In this document: positions 1 to 8,414 of the stretch, piece after piece
Layout of the letters: each line of letters begins with the position of its first letter
Numbering within the stretch: position 1 is the first letter of the stretch
NCBI GenBank assembly: GCA_014885115.2
Contig: WKLE02000235.1
Span: 6,835-22,264 of the forward strand
Direction of reading: 5' to 3'
Length of the DNA stretch: 15,430 nucleotides
Source: Asterionellopsis glacialis
Lineage: Eukaryota > Bacillariophyta > Plagiogrammaphyceae > Rhaphoneidales > Asterionellopsidaceae
Notes under the pieces: model-generated
Told to the model about the DNA's origin: nothing
Database searches by the model: none
The model's input: the letters and a program-made list of their open reading frames with translations, nothing else
Program-made: the position numbers and the translations under genes

Positions 1-644
1 CATTATAGGAGACACCAGTGTGCAGTGTTTTCCTTGTTGTTGTTATGAATAGCATGATCAAGTTTCTAATTTCTTATCATTGCTGCTTGTGTAGAGTAAT
101 TGAATACTCAGTAGTCTTTTGTTTACTAGAATTTTAAAAAAAAATCATTTGTCCTTTCTAATAATAATTTATAATGAATGCTGTTTTTTTTTGCTTCTAT
201 GGTGGTGGTGTTTCAGTTGGTAACTACCACTAGTTACACACTGTCTTTTTGAACAATATAATGATCCTGACATATATGCATGCAGATGCAGGGTGTGGTG
301 AAAACACATAACACCCTATGCTACTTGTTGTTTTGTGTTTTGAATGCAAAACCTCAAACTAAAATTAAGAGTATTTAATGCATTTTGTGCACTACAGTAG
401 AGGCCATTATCACTACCAAGTATGGTAATGGACTGCCATCCTATCGGAGAGAGAGATGATCTCCTTGATGGTCTGCCAAAAATTTGAATGCAACAAACAT
501 TGCGTGATTTGTATCCTATAATAAATATGAATAAAATAAAATATAGGTTTATATGTTGTATATTGTCAACACACACACATGTGGGTCTACCACATATATA
601 TTTTTTTTAAATTGGGAGAGAATTTTGTGTTGGAATGTGATTTT

Positions 645-668
645 CTGTCTGTCTGTCTGTCTGTCTGT
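645..668. repeat. (CTGT)6 tetranucleotide microsatellite
   Basis: Six perfect CTGT units in non-coding DNA, about 340 bp upstream of the peptidase start. It is likely length-polymorphic between strains. No function is implied. Confidence 0.95.
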
Positions 669-877
669 ATTCGCCATGTTCGTACTTACTGTATGACGCA
701 CGAAATCACTAAGCTTGGGATTCCGATTCTCTGGATGGCGTGTGATCGGATCGAATTGGGCTTGTACTGATTTCACGTATAATGGACAATTTAATAAACA
801 ACAGAACAGTGATATCTTGGCGCAGAGGAAGATCGCATTATTCCATCCATGTTTAGGTCATCTTTTTTGTTTGGCTC

Positions 878-888
878 TGCGTCACGCA
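878..888. promoter_or_regulatory. Palindromic bZIP-type site TGCGTCACGCA
   Basis: Perfect 11-base palindrome (arms TGCGT/ACGCA around one central C), 118-128 bases before the peptidase ATG. The minus strand contains TGACGC, one form of the cAMP/CO2-responsive element described in Phaeodactylum carbonic anhydrase promoters. The site is seen directly; its regulatory role is inference. Confidence 0.3.
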
Positions 889-1005
889 TTCCATCTCGAA
901 CAAAAAAAAAAGAATTTTTCCTGGTGAGCGACAAGTCCCCAGCGGAAACTTGACACCTCCACAAACCTCACTTTGTCATTGCTATTCCAAAACAATATTT
1001 ATCAA

Positions 1006-2871
1006 ATGCTTTCAAGATTGTGTTTTTCAACACGTCGTGCGTTTCAATTACCTTTACTTGCCTTCCTTTCTGCAAGCACCAGTCCATCAAGTCTAAGCAG
1101 CAGCAGCAGCAGCAGTAGTGTTATTGGTGTCACCAACGCCTTTTCCTTTCCACCAACCACATTTCTTTCCCATCAACAAGTACAACAACAACGTGGTGGT
1201 CATTCCCTTTTCCATAATAATAACATCATGACGACGACGACATCTTCTTCTTCTTCCGATACACGTTTGTTTGCAGGATCTGCCGTGTCATCCTTGGAAT
1301 TTGTCAAGGATGTTGTAAATGACGATTACAATGCTACGGTTTTGATTGGACGTAAAGAAGATTTAGAAACGTTAAACGTTCAAAACTTTTTATCTTCCAC
1401 GTTGGAATTACAAGGAGTATCGACTTCCATCATCAAGGTCATGATGGATGCCTTGGATATGAAAAAAGGTGGTTCATCTTCTAGTTACGTGACAACCACA
1501 AATAAAAGTAATAATGACAATGATGATGATGATGATGATGTTCACAAATTATCATTGTGTGCCTTGCCTACGAAATTATCTCGACACAATCATCCCATGG
1601 CTGTCCATACCCTCACAACCTTGGTCAATGCACAAGTTCCTAAAAAGGGAAATACCCGTATCATTGTTGTCACCCCGTCTAACAATCCAGACATTGCACC
1701 CTTGGCATCTGCCATTGCCAAAGCCTTTCCTGCCTTTTCGAAAAAAACAACCAAGACTCCTCCGAAACCTCGTAATGTGTCCGTCATGTTTGTACAAGCA
1801 CCACCACCACCACCATCATCATCTACAGAGGAGGATACAACATCTCCTCCTCCTACTATTATCACTGATGAAACAGCACTCCATGCATGTCAGGCCGTCG
1901 CCAAGGGTGTCATGTTGGCAGGACGATTGGTTGATACTCATCCCGAACAATTAACGACAGATCAATTTGCCAACGAATGTCAAACCATTGTCAATGAATT
2001 TCCACCAGGTACCATTGAAATGACACAAATAGTCGGTGATGACTTGAAGGAAAAGGGTTATGGTGGACTCTATGGAGTTGGCAAAGCTGCTACATGTCCA
2101 CCCCGTCTTGTTATTTTAGAATACAATGGCAATCCGGAAAGTGAAGAAGCCATTGCCTTGGTGGGGAAAGGCATTGTCTATGATACAGGTGGTTTATCGA
2201 TTAAACCCAAGACTGGCATGTGTGGGATGAAATCCGACATGGGTGGTGCGGCAGGATTGTTGGGTGGTTTCTATGCCGCTGTATCATGTCAAACTCCACA
2301 AAATATTAAATTGGTCTTGTGTTTGGCAGAAAATGCTATAGGTCCTGAAGCATTCCGCAATGATGATATTTTAGAAATGTATTCTGGTAAAACTGTCGAA
2401 GTCAACAATTGCGATGCGGAAGGACGATTAGTTTTGGGTGATGGTGTGGCACACGTTACTCAACATTACCCCAATGTCAATGTCATTGTGGACATGGCAA
2501 CCTTGACAGGTGCTCAATTAGTCGCAACAGGTAAAAAACATGCTGGAATCTTGTGCAATACGCAAGATGCCGAAGACCGTGCCATGGCTGCTGGACAACA
2601 CAGTGGTGATTTATGTTTTCCCTTGGTCTATTCTCCTGAATTATTAATGGATGAATTCAAATCTCAAGTTGCCGACATGAAGAACAGTGTCAAGGATCGT
2701 GGCAATGCTCAAACCTCTTGTGCTGGACATTTCATTGAATCGCATTTGGCTGACACATACGAGGGAGACTGGATTCATGTTGATATGGCAGGACCTGCTG
2801 TGAAAGATCAACGTGGAACAGGATACGGCGTTGGATTTGTATTGGCCATGGTCAAGGCACCTGGATTTTAA
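1006..2871 (+). CDS. M17 leucyl-aminopeptidase, NPEPL1-like, with N-terminal leader
   Basis: Predicted 621-residue cytosol-aminopeptidase-family (M17) enzyme, which removes N-terminal residues from peptides using two metal ions, normally as a hexamer. Seen: K388, D393, K400, D411, D470, E472 and R474, whose spacing matches E. coli PepA K270, D275, K282, D293, D352, E354 and R356 exactly, so the active site is complete. The wording GKGIVYDTGGLSIK favours the NPEPL1 subgroup (from memory). The family signature reads NCDAEGRL rather than NTDAEGRL (Cys469). Residues about 85-290 correspond to the variable N-terminal domain, here carrying acidic (D7), Pro and Ser runs; the catalytic domain is about 300-615. 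The first 74 residues are a leader: Arg-containing start, hydrophobic stretch 13-24, serine run, then TNA/FSF at 43-48, which could serve plastid or mitochondrial import. ATG 1006 is the first in-frame ATG after a stop at 925; ATG 1228 (M75) is a possible second start. No intron is apparent. Confidence 0.94.
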   Translation: MLSRLCFSTRRAFQLPLLAFLSASTSPSSLSSSSSSSSVIGVTNAFSFPPTTFLSHQQVQQQRGGHSLFHNNNIMTTTTSSSSSDTRLFAGSAVSSLEFVKDVVNDDYNATVLIGRKEDLETLNVQNFLSSTLELQGVSTSIIKVMMDALDMKKGGSSSSYVTTTNKSNNDNDDDDDDVHKLSLCALPTKLSRHNHPMAVHTLTTLVNAQVPKKGNTRIIVVTPSNNPDIAPLASAIAKAFPAFSKKTTKTPPKPRNVSVMFVQAPPPPPSSSTEEDTTSPPPTIITDETALHACQAVAKGVMLAGRLVDTHPEQLTTDQFANECQTIVNEFPPGTIEMTQIVGDDLKEKGYGGLYGVGKAATCPPRLVILEYNGNPESEEAIALVGKGIVYDTGGLSIKPKTGMCGMKSDMGGAAGLLGGFYAAVSCQTPQNIKLVLCLAENAIGPEAFRNDDILEMYSGKTVEVNNCDAEGRLVLGDGVAHVTQHYPNVNVIVDMATLTGAQLVATGKKHAGILCNTQDAEDRAMAAGQHSGDLCFPLVYSPELLMDEFKSQVADMKNSVKDRGNAQTSCAGHFIESHLADTYEGDWIHVDMAGPAVKDQRGTGYGVGFVLAMVKAPGF

Positions 2872-3125
2872 ATTTTGACAAGTGTGGAGGAGGAGGAGCA
2901 GCAGCTAACGCTAGAGTTTCATTTTTTCTCTCAACTAGAGCCCTAGTTAAAGAAAGAAAGAAAGAATGGGGACGAGACGAAACATGATTCACGTGGTATA
3001 GTTGACAATGGAGGAGAGAACGAAAAAAAAGAAAAGAAAAGGGGACACGATACATACACAAACGACCAAAAAGCTACAGTACTTACTCTATGGATACAGA
3101 GGTTTTGGAACTACAAAAAACAAAA

Positions 3126-3131
3126 AATAAA
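3126..3131 (+). terminator. Candidate poly(A) signal AATAAA of the peptidase gene
   Basis: AATAAA 255 bases after the stop codon of the peptidase gene, followed by a T-rich stretch. AATAAA is common by chance in AT-rich DNA, so this is only a candidate. Confidence 0.25.
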
Positions 3132-3370
3132 TTATTTTTAAAATTCAAGTCTTTTTTCTAAATAGCACAATCCATCAAGAAGTACTGACTGACTGACTGA
3201 CATTTTTCCATGTAACTATACTTCCAAAAGAAAGTAGACAAGATTGTGACGTGACGTGTGTGCGTGTGTATCATTCCATGATGTTCGTAGGAAATAATCG
3301 TCCAATGAAACATAATGTGTCGTATGCTCCCTCCTATTGTTCTTGTTGTTGCAGGAAACCATCATTCCAT

Positions 3371-3729
3371 GATAAGGTGGAACGAATCATCCTTCCCCAT
3401 TATTTTTAAAAAAAAGTTAGAACAAGACGACAAGATGACAATCAACAACACAAGAGAAATAAATAAATAAAAAATGGTGATTGGCAAAAAGTACACTTTG
3501 ATACCTACCTTGTAAACCCACCTTTTGAATCTAACCCTACTTTTTGTGTGGAAAGAGGACTCCCATCACTACTATGATATGGTGGAACGAATCACCCTCC
3601 TCCATTTTTGAAGGAAAAACGAGACCCAAACTATGTAAGACAAGATAGACACACACACACACAAACACACACCAGGGAACTAAATGGTGACAACCAAAAA
3701 GTACACCTTGACACTTCCAAACCCCCCCA
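3371..3729 (+). repeat. Diverged direct repeat, two copies about 205-210 bp apart
   Basis: Copy A (about 3371-3520) and copy B (about 3576-3729) share blocks in the same order. GGTGGAACGAATCA occurs at 3376 and 3581, each followed by a C/T-rich stretch and CCAT..TTTTT. Further on, AAATGGTGA is followed by CAAAAAGTACAC and TTGA.AC at 3472-3500 and 3682-3710. The middles differ (an AAATAAATAAAT run against a CA-repeat run). No coding potential is seen. This could be a local duplication or a relic of a non-autonomous element. Confidence 0.65.
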
Positions 3730-4380
3730 CGCACGTCCACGATTCAAAAGCTCAACAAGTGGTATTACAGTATGTACATGATGCAAGACGGAGCATGCAT
3801 GCAAAAAGCAAAAACTCCTCCATTGGAAAATGACTTTTTATTTTTCTTTCTCTTGTACAGCAATGTATGTAGTGTTAGTAGAAACATACTCCAGGTATGG
3901 CAACGGAACAAGGCAAAGAAAAAAGGCAAAGCATGCAACGCAAAAACTCCAAACTAAAATCCGAAATGCCTTATCTTTGGTACTTACAGAACAATATTTT
4001 TTTGTAAGCATCATGATGATTCTTCCAATAAGTAAGTAGCATGGATCCAGCATGCACTTGTCAATTGTTTTTGTTTGTTGATTGTTGTTCCATAATGTTG
4101 ATCCCCTCTCTGTCCTTGCTTACCGTCCGTGTACAGTAGTAGTCCACCACGCACAAACAAGAAAACAGACGTCACAATTCGTGCCTTGTCGAAGAAAGTG
4201 GAGTGTGATTTGATTGTACTGCACATTGTACTGATTACGACAAGGAACATGGTTCGATTCCCAACATTTCCAAGAAGGATTATTTTTATCTTGTTTCATC
4301 CAAACCATTCTGGCATGTCCACGAAAAGTGATATACACGAACAAAACTTTGTGTGTGTTATTACAATAGATACATATTTC

Positions 4381-4500
4381 TTGGCCTTTGTACCTGCAAG
4401 TGTGTATTCTTCATACTTTTACCACCACAGGAGAGAATCTTCTTGTCTTTGTACCTGTAAAGTGTGTACTATTCGTACTTTACCACCACAGGAGAGTATT
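4381..4500 (+). repeat. Tandem duplication, two units of about 60 bp
   Basis: Units 4381-4440 and 4442-4500 lie head to tail and are roughly 85% identical by eye. Both contain CTTTGTACCTG, GTGTGTA and ACCACCACAGGAGAG. There are two units only, in non-coding DNA. Confidence 0.8.
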
Positions 4501-5074
4501 TTATGAGCCCCTATCATTGCATTACCCCGTAGTTCTACGACGTAAGCAAACCAAGAATACAAATTTATGCTCTCTCCCATCTTATATGTCTTTTTGATTG
4601 TTGCAAAACCTTTTTTACTCGACAACACATACCCCACCTTGAGAGAGAAATCGTTTGTTGCTCTTCTTGTTTTTGGTGTTACGAAGAGAACAAGTTGGGT
4701 TCTATATTACTCTCTCCATGTGTCATCATTGATATTGGATACAGTTTTAGGTTACAATACAGTCACGTCATAATCTGCCAGATATATGATCATGTTTGTG
4801 TGGTTTTCAAAAAGAACACTTTGGCATCATAATTTTCACCGCCTTGCTCTAAAAACGCATCATGATAATTGTTTTGAGTCAGTCGTGCAACTGTCGTGCA
4901 CAAACAGATTCTATCGGTATCGCCCCCCCGTATTTGGTTGGCGTAGATTGACCACAGGTATTGGACCTAGGTACTTCTGTGCGGAAGCTGGGACATAGTG
5001 TGATTTTCTGGCGATAAGTAGACGTTTTTATAAACGACTTTTTTCATAAATATTGGGAATTTCTTATTCCAATG

Positions 5075-5082
5075 TGACGTCA
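5075..5082. promoter_or_regulatory. CRE palindrome TGACGTCA
   Basis: Perfect TGACGTCA, the canonical CREB/ATF-type bZIP site, about 830 bases before the ATG of the lipid-anchor gene. About 0.2 copies are expected by chance in a window of this size and roughly 40% GC, and two are present. The distance to the gene makes assignment uncertain. Confidence 0.25.
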
Positions 5083-5713
5083 GGAAATTGAATAGAGCCG
5101 GTAGTGCAAAAACTTGCAGTTGGCGAAAAGAGTACTCGCAAAACAGTACACTCACTGAATCAATACAAGTATTTGTTGACGAATACTAATATTTCGCTTA
5201 CACATGATATGTTTCGTAGCTTCATATAAGTGAGCGAGCCAGCATTTCCATGTTTGGCGAAGCTGAACGGGATAGATTTTCTTTTTCACAAGGTTCGGAG
5301 AAGAATACCAATTTCCCCAAAGCCCAATTGAAGTAGCACTTATTTCGCGTAACCGACATTGGGTCGTTGTTGGAGACAAAGAAGAGGAAGAAGATAAGAG
5401 AACGCAAGGAAAGCTAATAAAAGAGGGTGATGCAACTTTGAGCAAACAAAATAGAATCAAGTTCATAGAGATCTATTTGTTGAGTTTGAGAGAGTTTCGA
5501 GTGACGACAACTCCTTTCACAACAAACTTGTTGAAAACACAGATTTTTCGGCGTTCTCTAGTGGTTGGTTTACCATTAAAGGAGACTAAACCAAGCAGAG
5601 TAGAAGATACAGAACATATTACATTTGTGCTTACGCGTGCTGAGAAACAGGAATAGAGCTCTGTTAGCCATCTAGTTTTCTCTTCACTTATCTTCTCTCC
5701 TCAGATTGAAGCA

Positions 5714-5729
5714 ATTGGTGATATATATA
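5714..5729 (+). promoter_or_regulatory. Possible CCAAT/TATA-like core promoter of the lipid-anchor gene
   Basis: ATTGG (inverted CCAAT) is followed directly by ATATATATA, about 190 bases before the ATG at 5915. A short pyrimidine-rich leader would follow. Such motifs are frequent in AT-rich DNA, so this is weak. Confidence 0.25.
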
Positions 5730-5887
5730 CATATAGTATTGTGCTGCACATCGCTGCATAATTGTGCCTTTTCTTCACATCTGTTTAGCTCTTTGTTCCT
5801 TTCGGTAGTTTTCTTCTTCTCTATACATTGGTATAAAGAAGAGGTTACTTTCGAAAGAAACAAGACAAGAATCACTTCACCATATCG

Positions 5888-5908
5888 CTAACTTCTTACT
5901 TCATCCAG
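5888..5908 (+). other. Splice-acceptor-like sequence just before the start codon
   Basis: CTAAC (5888-5892) matches the branch-point consensus CTRAY. It is followed by a mostly pyrimidine tract and CAG at 5906-5908, six bases before the ATG. This would fit the 3' end of a 5' UTR intron, but no clear donor was identified upstream, so it may be chance in a pyrimidine-rich leader. Confidence 0.25.
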
Positions 5909-5914
5909 GCTGCG

Positions 5915-7525
5915 ATGGGGCAGTGTTCAACACTGCCCACAGAAGGCAGACCACCCAATGCCGTGCCGTCGCGACCCGACAGCTCGTCATCTCGTCGAGA
6001 TAGATCCGATGATCATCATACTGGTGGAGGCGTCGGGAGAGGAGGTCGCCGTGGATATCAATCTATGAATCAATTTGATCCACAAGCTGCCCCTGGTAAT
6101 ACTCAAGCAGATAGTTCACACCAACGGAATTATTCTTCTGCAGAATCAGGTCACGCACCAATGAATACGAGCAACCACCACAATATGCCTTTGTCTCCAA
6201 GTCAGGTGCAACAATATTCCCATCAGCAGCAGCAAGGTGCTCATACAGGTCAGTCAATGGCTCCACCTAGTCCGATGCATCATCATCATTCTGCTCCTGC
6301 CCAGACGTCTCTTTTCCCTCCAGCTTTTCCTCCCCAAGCACCTGAACCAATGGAGGAAGATGATCGAGATGCACCTCCCGTGGTCATGCTGGAACCTGAA
6401 AATGCAGTTCGGACTCGATGCTACAAACTTAATTTGGATTCCGAACATGCCAACATTATATCAAAAACTCAAGAGGGAATACCCCACCTCCGTTTGGGTC
6501 CCTTTGATCTGATGCCAAACCTTACGGAAAGTATTAGTGAAGACTCATCCACTATTGTTGATCCAACGACTGTAGCTATTCGAACTGCACAAATCTTTCG
6601 CGGCATTACCGTCAGTCAAGACGGAACGATATTGTCCCAAAATGCAAGGGCAAGTCGTAGTAATCGTGGTGGATCTAAACACAAACGAGGTGAAAAGTCA
6701 AGGCAAGCTGCCAAGATTGACAAGGCCAAAGATTTGGTGGAAGAAACATTACTCACTGGAAAGGTACCGGGAACAGACGACCCTGCTAAATTGGAGTCTC
6801 TCGTCATTATGGGTGAGTATGATAATATGAATTACTTGGTACGAGATGGGGCGAAGAAGCTCCGCGATGCCGAGAAGCTTACAGATGATGCTCTACTTGC
6901 TATTAATCGCAAACGTGTTACTGCCAACACGAAATTATTTGGTCCAGGACTCCCCATGCCACAAAGCAGTGGTGGTAGCAATCATAATCCCCTGTTAAGT
7001 CCTACACGCAAGAGAGTGTCACCTCATCCTTCGCATCAACATCAAACTTCTGCACAAGCACCTTTCCAATCCATCAACAATAGTACCAACATTGCATCAT
7101 CCGCCAATGCAACTACAAGTACACCATCAAAATCTTCAAGATACAAAAAGAGTTCTCTTCCTCAAAGTGCTCCACCCAAGTTGAAGAGTCATCCTCGAGA
7201 TACTCGTCCTAGTCAACGTCGTAGTCCAGGTCAATTTTCGCCTATTCATGATCCATGCCATGCGTTTGGTGCAGGTGCCGATCAACAAAGTGTAGGTAAC
7301 GATAGTGATTGGAGTGAATCTTTGGGTCTATCTAAGGGACTAAACTCTCTGTGGAACTGTGGCAATGATGGCACAGTAAGTCCTACACCCCAACAGACCA
7401 CCAAGGTACAACAACAACATGAACGAAGAAATGATACCAATACTTACTCCTCTTCATCTCAACAACGCGTGAGTTCTTCTGACAGAAGAACAAGTCGAGA
7501 ACGGGTTGCTGTTGTTGCAGCATAA
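5915..7525 (+). CDS. Hypothetical protein with N-terminal lipid anchor and unknown central core
   Basis: Predicted 536 residues; no known family recognised. The N-terminus MGQCST has Gly2 and a hydroxyl residue at position 6, as required for N-myristoylation, plus Cys4 for palmitoylation, suggesting a membrane-attached protein. Residues 10-150 are rich in Q, H, S and P and look disordered. About 155-345 looks folded: a hydrophobic/acidic part, then a basic segment 248-269 and alternating helical-looking stretches (IDKAKDLVEE, AKLESLVIMG). Residues 346-536 are again low-complexity S/Q/P-rich, with one ordered-looking island at about 464-482 (DWSESLGLSKGLNSLW). Many Ser-Pro sites, including SPTRK (362-366), fit proline-directed kinases. 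The start has G at -3 and at +4, a strong context, which with the anchor motif supports it. The gene is convergent with the triple-domain gene downstream. Central conservation and any function are inference; a signalling adaptor or scaffold would fit but is not shown. Confidence 0.8.
   Translation: MGQCSTLPTEGRPPNAVPSRPDSSSSRRDRSDDHHTGGGVGRGGRRGYQSMNQFDPQAAPGNTQADSSHQRNYSSAESGHAPMNTSNHHNMPLSPSQVQQYSHQQQQGAHTGQSMAPPSPMHHHHSAPAQTSLFPPAFPPQAPEPMEEDDRDAPPVVMLEPENAVRTRCYKLNLDSEHANIISKTQEGIPHLRLGPFDLMPNLTESISEDSSTIVDPTTVAIRTAQIFRGITVSQDGTILSQNARASRSNRGGSKHKRGEKSRQAAKIDKAKDLVEETLLTGKVPGTDDPAKLESLVIMGEYDNMNYLVRDGAKKLRDAEKLTDDALLAINRKRVTANTKLFGPGLPMPQSSGGSNHNPLLSPTRKRVSPHPSHQHQTSAQAPFQSINNSTNIASSANATTSTPSKSSRYKKSSLPQSAPPKLKSHPRDTRPSQRRSPGQFSPIHDPCHAFGAGADQQSVGNDSDWSESLGLSKGLNSLWNCGNDGTVSPTPQQTTKVQQQHERRNDTNTYSSSSQQRVSSSDRRTSRERVAVVAA
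5918..5938. repeat. Palindrome overlapping the start of the lipid-anchor gene
   Basis: Arms GGGCAGTGTT and AACACTGCCC are perfectly complementary around a single central C, lying from the +4 base of the ORF through codon 8. In RNA this would form a stem of about 9 bp with a 3-base loop right behind the AUG. The DNA form would be a dyad that a dimeric factor could bind. Confidence 0.85.
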
Positions 7526-8414
7526 ATTATAAAGAAGAAGAAGAAGTATGACAAAACATACACAGTAGAGAAAGAAGACTACTGCACATATATATTATAC
7601 CAACACGTGAAACGAGGAAGAAAGAAAGAATGAATTGATTAAAAAAACGACTTTATTTCTTTCCATGATTTGTTTTTGTCACAACTAGGGGAAAGAAAGT
7701 GTCGAAAAAGAAAAAGAAAAAAATTATTACCTGGGAAACATCTGAAAATTGAGATTATACTTATAAAATTGATGAAGGAGTTACCCGCGTATTGCAAAAC
7801 AAATTCGTAATTTGTGTGTGTAGATAGATTCATTCATTTCTAGTAGGCGTGCCATAGCCATCCTGGTCCTTAGAAGCGCTCCTTCGTTATTACTTTTGTA
7901 GTACAGAAGTAGCTGAGGTGACGACCCCACAGTTATTGATACAATTAGTCAAGCCCATTTCTGGGTCTTACCAGTAGTGTCACATTGAATGACCTTGATT
8001 GGATAATCCCCCCCCCCAATGTTTGGTACTCATCATGTTGATATTACTTTGACTGGATGTGAAGAGATGGGCCGTGACATGTCGCTAGCAGCAGAAGCGA
8101 CAGTACAATACGAGCCACAGACACTGCCGCCCTCATCCTTTTAGACTACACTATTTGCTTCTACTAGGACTACTACTATTTTTCAAGATCGATCCAACAT
8201 TCTTTCCGGCTTGGTTTATATACAAAGCCTGTTTCTGGTGCAGAAGAAATCTGGAACTTGCTTTTGATGCTAGTCCTAGCTCCAACCAGCCTATCAAAAA
8301 CGTAACAGAGCGGTATTTCCGAAACAGCAAAGCAGAGAAAAAAGGAAATGTATCTAGATAAAGAACAAGTACAAAAAAATTAAATATTCAATTAATGAAC
8401 AAGAATAAATTGAC
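7526..8414. other. Shared 3' region between convergent genes
   Basis: Non-coding space between two converging genes, presumably holding both 3' UTRs. It has A/G-rich runs just after the first stop, a C9 run near 8009-8017 and a short hairpin near 7890-7909 (ACTTTTG pairing with CAGAAGT, one G-U). The one open frame of note (8155-8361, +) has no ATG start. No RNA gene was recognised. Confidence 0.6.

Larger units (their letters stand above)
1..1005. other. Non-coding upstream region of the M17 peptidase gene
   Basis: No open frame here begins with ATG and shows protein-like composition. The stretch is AT-rich, with homopolymer A/T runs, a (CTGT)6 microsatellite at 645-668 and a short CA run near 570-580. 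An in-frame stop (TGA, 925-927) precedes the peptidase frame, so the peptidase coding region cannot extend far into this region without an intron. The last 130 bases hold a palindromic site (878-888), and promoter and 5' UTR presumably lie there. No TATA box is placed convincingly. Confidence 0.6.
2872..5914. other. 3-kb intergenic region without a convincing gene
   Basis: Holds the 3' UTR of the peptidase gene and the upstream region of the next gene. Every open frame here is short; most lack an ATG, and none shows a recognisable motif or protein-like composition. Non-coding content includes AAAG and ACTG short repeats (2951-2966, 3184-3201), a CA run (3649-3672), a diverged direct repeat (3371-3729), a tandem duplication (4381-4500), a CRE palindrome (5075-5082), an 8-bp-arm inverted repeat (5565-5572 with 5587-5594) and pyrimidine-rich DNA before the next ATG. 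No tRNA, rRNA or spliceosomal RNA was recognised. A short non-coding RNA cannot be excluded. Confidence 0.6.

Noticed and set aside
1514..1954. Open frame overlapping the peptidase gene, with Met and His runs
   Set aside because: It is the +1-shifted reading of GATGATGAT and CACCACCAC runs inside a gene whose correct frame contains all M17 catalytic residues.
4249..4262. GGTTCGATTCC resembling the T-loop of a tRNA
   Set aside because: The flanking bases do not form the T stem beyond two pairs, and no D arm, anticodon arm or acceptor stem can be built around it.
4129..4506. Plus-strand open frame of 125 codons in the 3-kb intergenic region
   Set aside because: It starts at GTG, has no motif or plausible domain composition, and spans the 60-bp tandem duplication; composition looks like chance.
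5152..5466. Minus-strand open frame of 104 codons with a hydrophobic N-terminus
   Set aside because: It has a real ATG and a vaguely signal-like start, but no motif and no promoter evidence; a serine run from CT-rich DNA explains the hydrophobic/serine look. Transcript data would be needed to revive it.
8155..8361. Plus-strand 68-codon frame between convergent genes
   Set aside because: No ATG start, lies in a probable 3' UTR, and has no similarity to known proteins.
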